Shown here in pieces: positions 63,160 through 64,000 of a stretch of DNA of 64,000 nt (positions within the stretch are counted from its first letter, which is position 1; each line of letters begins with the position of its first letter). The DNA is from CAWHQZ01 sp963831645 (GTDB lineage Bacteria; Pseudomonadota; Alphaproteobacteria; Rhizobiales; Aestuariivirgaceae), in NCBI GenBank assembly GCA_963831645.1, contig CAWHQZ010000017.1:186001-250000 (forward strand), in the 5' to 3' direction. The translations under genes and the position numbers were made by a program. Under the pieces are notes generated by a model, which saw only the letters and a program-made list of their open reading frames with translations, did no database searches and was not told where the DNA came from.

Positions 63160-63974
63160 CAGCGGTTGGGCCAGTGTGGAGCGCGCTTCTCGAGGAACGC
63201 TCCGATGCCCTCGTCGGCATCGGCGAGCAGCAGGTTGTCTACCATCACCTTCGAGCACAATGAATAGGCGTGATCGAGCGCCATCCGGCTCTGCGCATGG
63301 AATGCCCGCTTGCCCAGGCCGATTGCCGCGAGCGACCGGCTCATGATGTGTCTGGCGAGAGCGTCGGTTTCGGTGCGCAGCTCGTCATCCTTGACGACAC
63401 GGTTGACCAGCCCGATCCGCAGCGCTTCCGAAGCGGAGACGCTGGCGCCGGTGAGCAGCATCTCCATCGCATGTTTTGCGGAAACGGCGCGGGTGAGCGC
63501 CACCATCGGCGTCGCGCAGAACAGTCCGATGTTAACGCCCGGTGTGCAGAACGCCGCCGATTCGGCTGCGACGATCAGGTCGCATGAAGCCGCCAACTGG
63601 CAGCCGGCGGCGCTCGCCAGCCCTTGGACCTCGGCCAGCACCGGCTTCGGCAGCGTCGCGATCGACTGCATGAGATGCGAGCAGCGCGCCAGCAGGCCCT
63701 CGAAATACTTCTTGCCTCCGTCGTTGTCGCGGCGATGCGCGGTGATCTCGGCAAGGTCATGGCCGGACGAGAAAACACTTCCGCTGGCGGCAATGATCAC
63801 CGCCGCGACGTGCTCGTTGGCTTCCGCGTCGTCGAGTGCTGCCTGCAACTCGCCGATCATCTGCTCGCTCAGCGCATTGCGGCGCGCGGGATGGTTCAAG
63901 CTCAGGCGCAGCAGTCCTTCCTCGAAGGCGGTGGCTACTTTGGCCTCGCCGGCGGCCTGAGCGATGAGCGCCAC
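63159..63974 (-). CDS. Enoyl-CoA hydratase/isomerase family protein, ECHDC3-like
   Basis: A 271-residue crotonase-fold protein with SGHDLAEITAHRRD, AEVQGLASAAGCQLAASCDL and CTPGVNIGLFCATPMVALTR. The two catalytic Glu of true hydratases are replaced (Gln in AGCQLA and Gly in PGVNIG), the pattern of the ECHDC3 subgroup, so water addition is unlikely. GTG 63974 shares one base with the stop of the preceding gene. It heads a coupled run with the VOC and CoA-binding genes. Confidence 0.88.
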   Translation of the reverse strand: MALIAQAAGEAKVATAFEEGLLRLSLNHPARRNALSEQMIGELQAALDDAEANEHVAAVIIAASGSVFSSGHDLAEITAHRRDNDGGKKYFEGLLARCSHLMQSIATLPKPVLAEVQGLASAAGCQLAASCDLIVAAESAAFCTPGVNIGLFCATPMVALTRAVSAKHAMEMLLTGASVSASEALRIGLVNRVVKDDELRTETDALARHIMSRSLAAIGLGKRAFHAQSRMALDHAYSLCSKVMVDNLLLADADEGIGAFLEKRAPHWPNR

Positions 63975-64000
63975 TACTCTTCCTCCGCCAGCAGCTTGAG
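63974..64000 (-). CDS. C-terminal end of an unidentified gene (partial)
   Basis: Only the last eight codons and TAG are present (LKLLAEEE, stop). The stop overlaps the GTG of the ECHDC3-like gene, so it is probably part of the same operon. Nothing can be said about the product. Confidence 0.5.
   Translation of the reverse strand, partial: LKLLAEEE

Noticed and set aside
1..64000. CRISPR arrays, tRNA or rRNA genes, prophage genes
   Set aside because: No regularly spaced repeats, cloverleaf-like sequences, rRNA-like stretches or phage structural or integrase proteins were seen on reading both strands.

Overview
The window is high-GC DNA with tightly packed, often 1-4 nt overlapping operons and gene content typical of an alphaproteobacterium of the Hyphomicrobiales type: C-P lyase phn operon, cytochrome-c-tailed urate oxidase PuuD, BMP-type nucleobase ABC importer, many ABC uptake systems, CobS/CobT, and TIGR02281-type aspartic protease. 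No tRNA, rRNA or CRISPR was seen. This placement is inferred from gene content only.

Layout. 0-9.5 kb (+): purine catabolism: end of xdhB, xdhC, a four-gene BMP-family ABC importer, puuD, uraD, guaD. 9.5-11.3 kb (-): a hipBA toxin-antitoxin module with three copies of a TTACCGATCGG-type palindrome. 11.3-14.7 kb (-): an operon of a free-amino-acid-type 2OG/Fe oxygenase, a Ser/Cys proline-racemase-superfamily enzyme, allantoicase and ureidoglycolate lyase. 14.7-24.6 kb (+): phosphonate operon phnGHIJKL-CDE-DUF1045-MN. 24.6-28.4 kb: frameshifted PBP4 (dacB), decayed methyltransferase, SMP-30 lactonase, TacA/TacT remnant, DUF427. 28.6-38.2 kb: MFS pump, DoxX, Ada plus 2OG oxygenase, desaturase-AKR-DUF6064 operon, VapBC, ferredoxin-reductase-like flavoprotein, DUF305, a decayed ORF. 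38.2-49.0 kb (-): one co-directional run from a GntR regulator through a polyamine-type ABC system, a D-2-hydroxyacid dehydrogenase, a betaine-type ABC system and an HpaI-type aldolase. 49.1-50.8 kb: internally deleted dps and a decayed IS630-family element. 50.9-64 kb: dusA, a carbohydrate ABC operon with enlarged permeases, aspartic protease, DUF1289, cobS/cobT, a histidine kinase, a UDG-family protein, and an ECHDC3-VOC-CoA-binding operon.

How the genes fit together. Purines enter through the BMP importer. GuaD and XDH (matured by XdhC) take them to urate. PuuD and UraD take urate towards allantoin, and Alc and AllA finish to glyoxylate and urea. The HIU hydrolase and allantoinase steps are not in this window. 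The phn genes import phosphonates, cleave the C-P bond and recycle ribose phosphate to PRPP. No phnP is seen, and the 2H-phosphoesterase DUF1045 sits where the cyclic-phosphate step would be needed.

Data quality. About twenty genes carry single-base frameshifts, concentrated at 39-46 kb. Most look like 1-nt indels, so sequencing error in a draft or metagenome assembly is as likely as gene decay. The dps internal deletion, the IS630 remnant and the TacAT remnant are harder to explain as read errors. Start sites and pseudogene calls should be read with this in mind.
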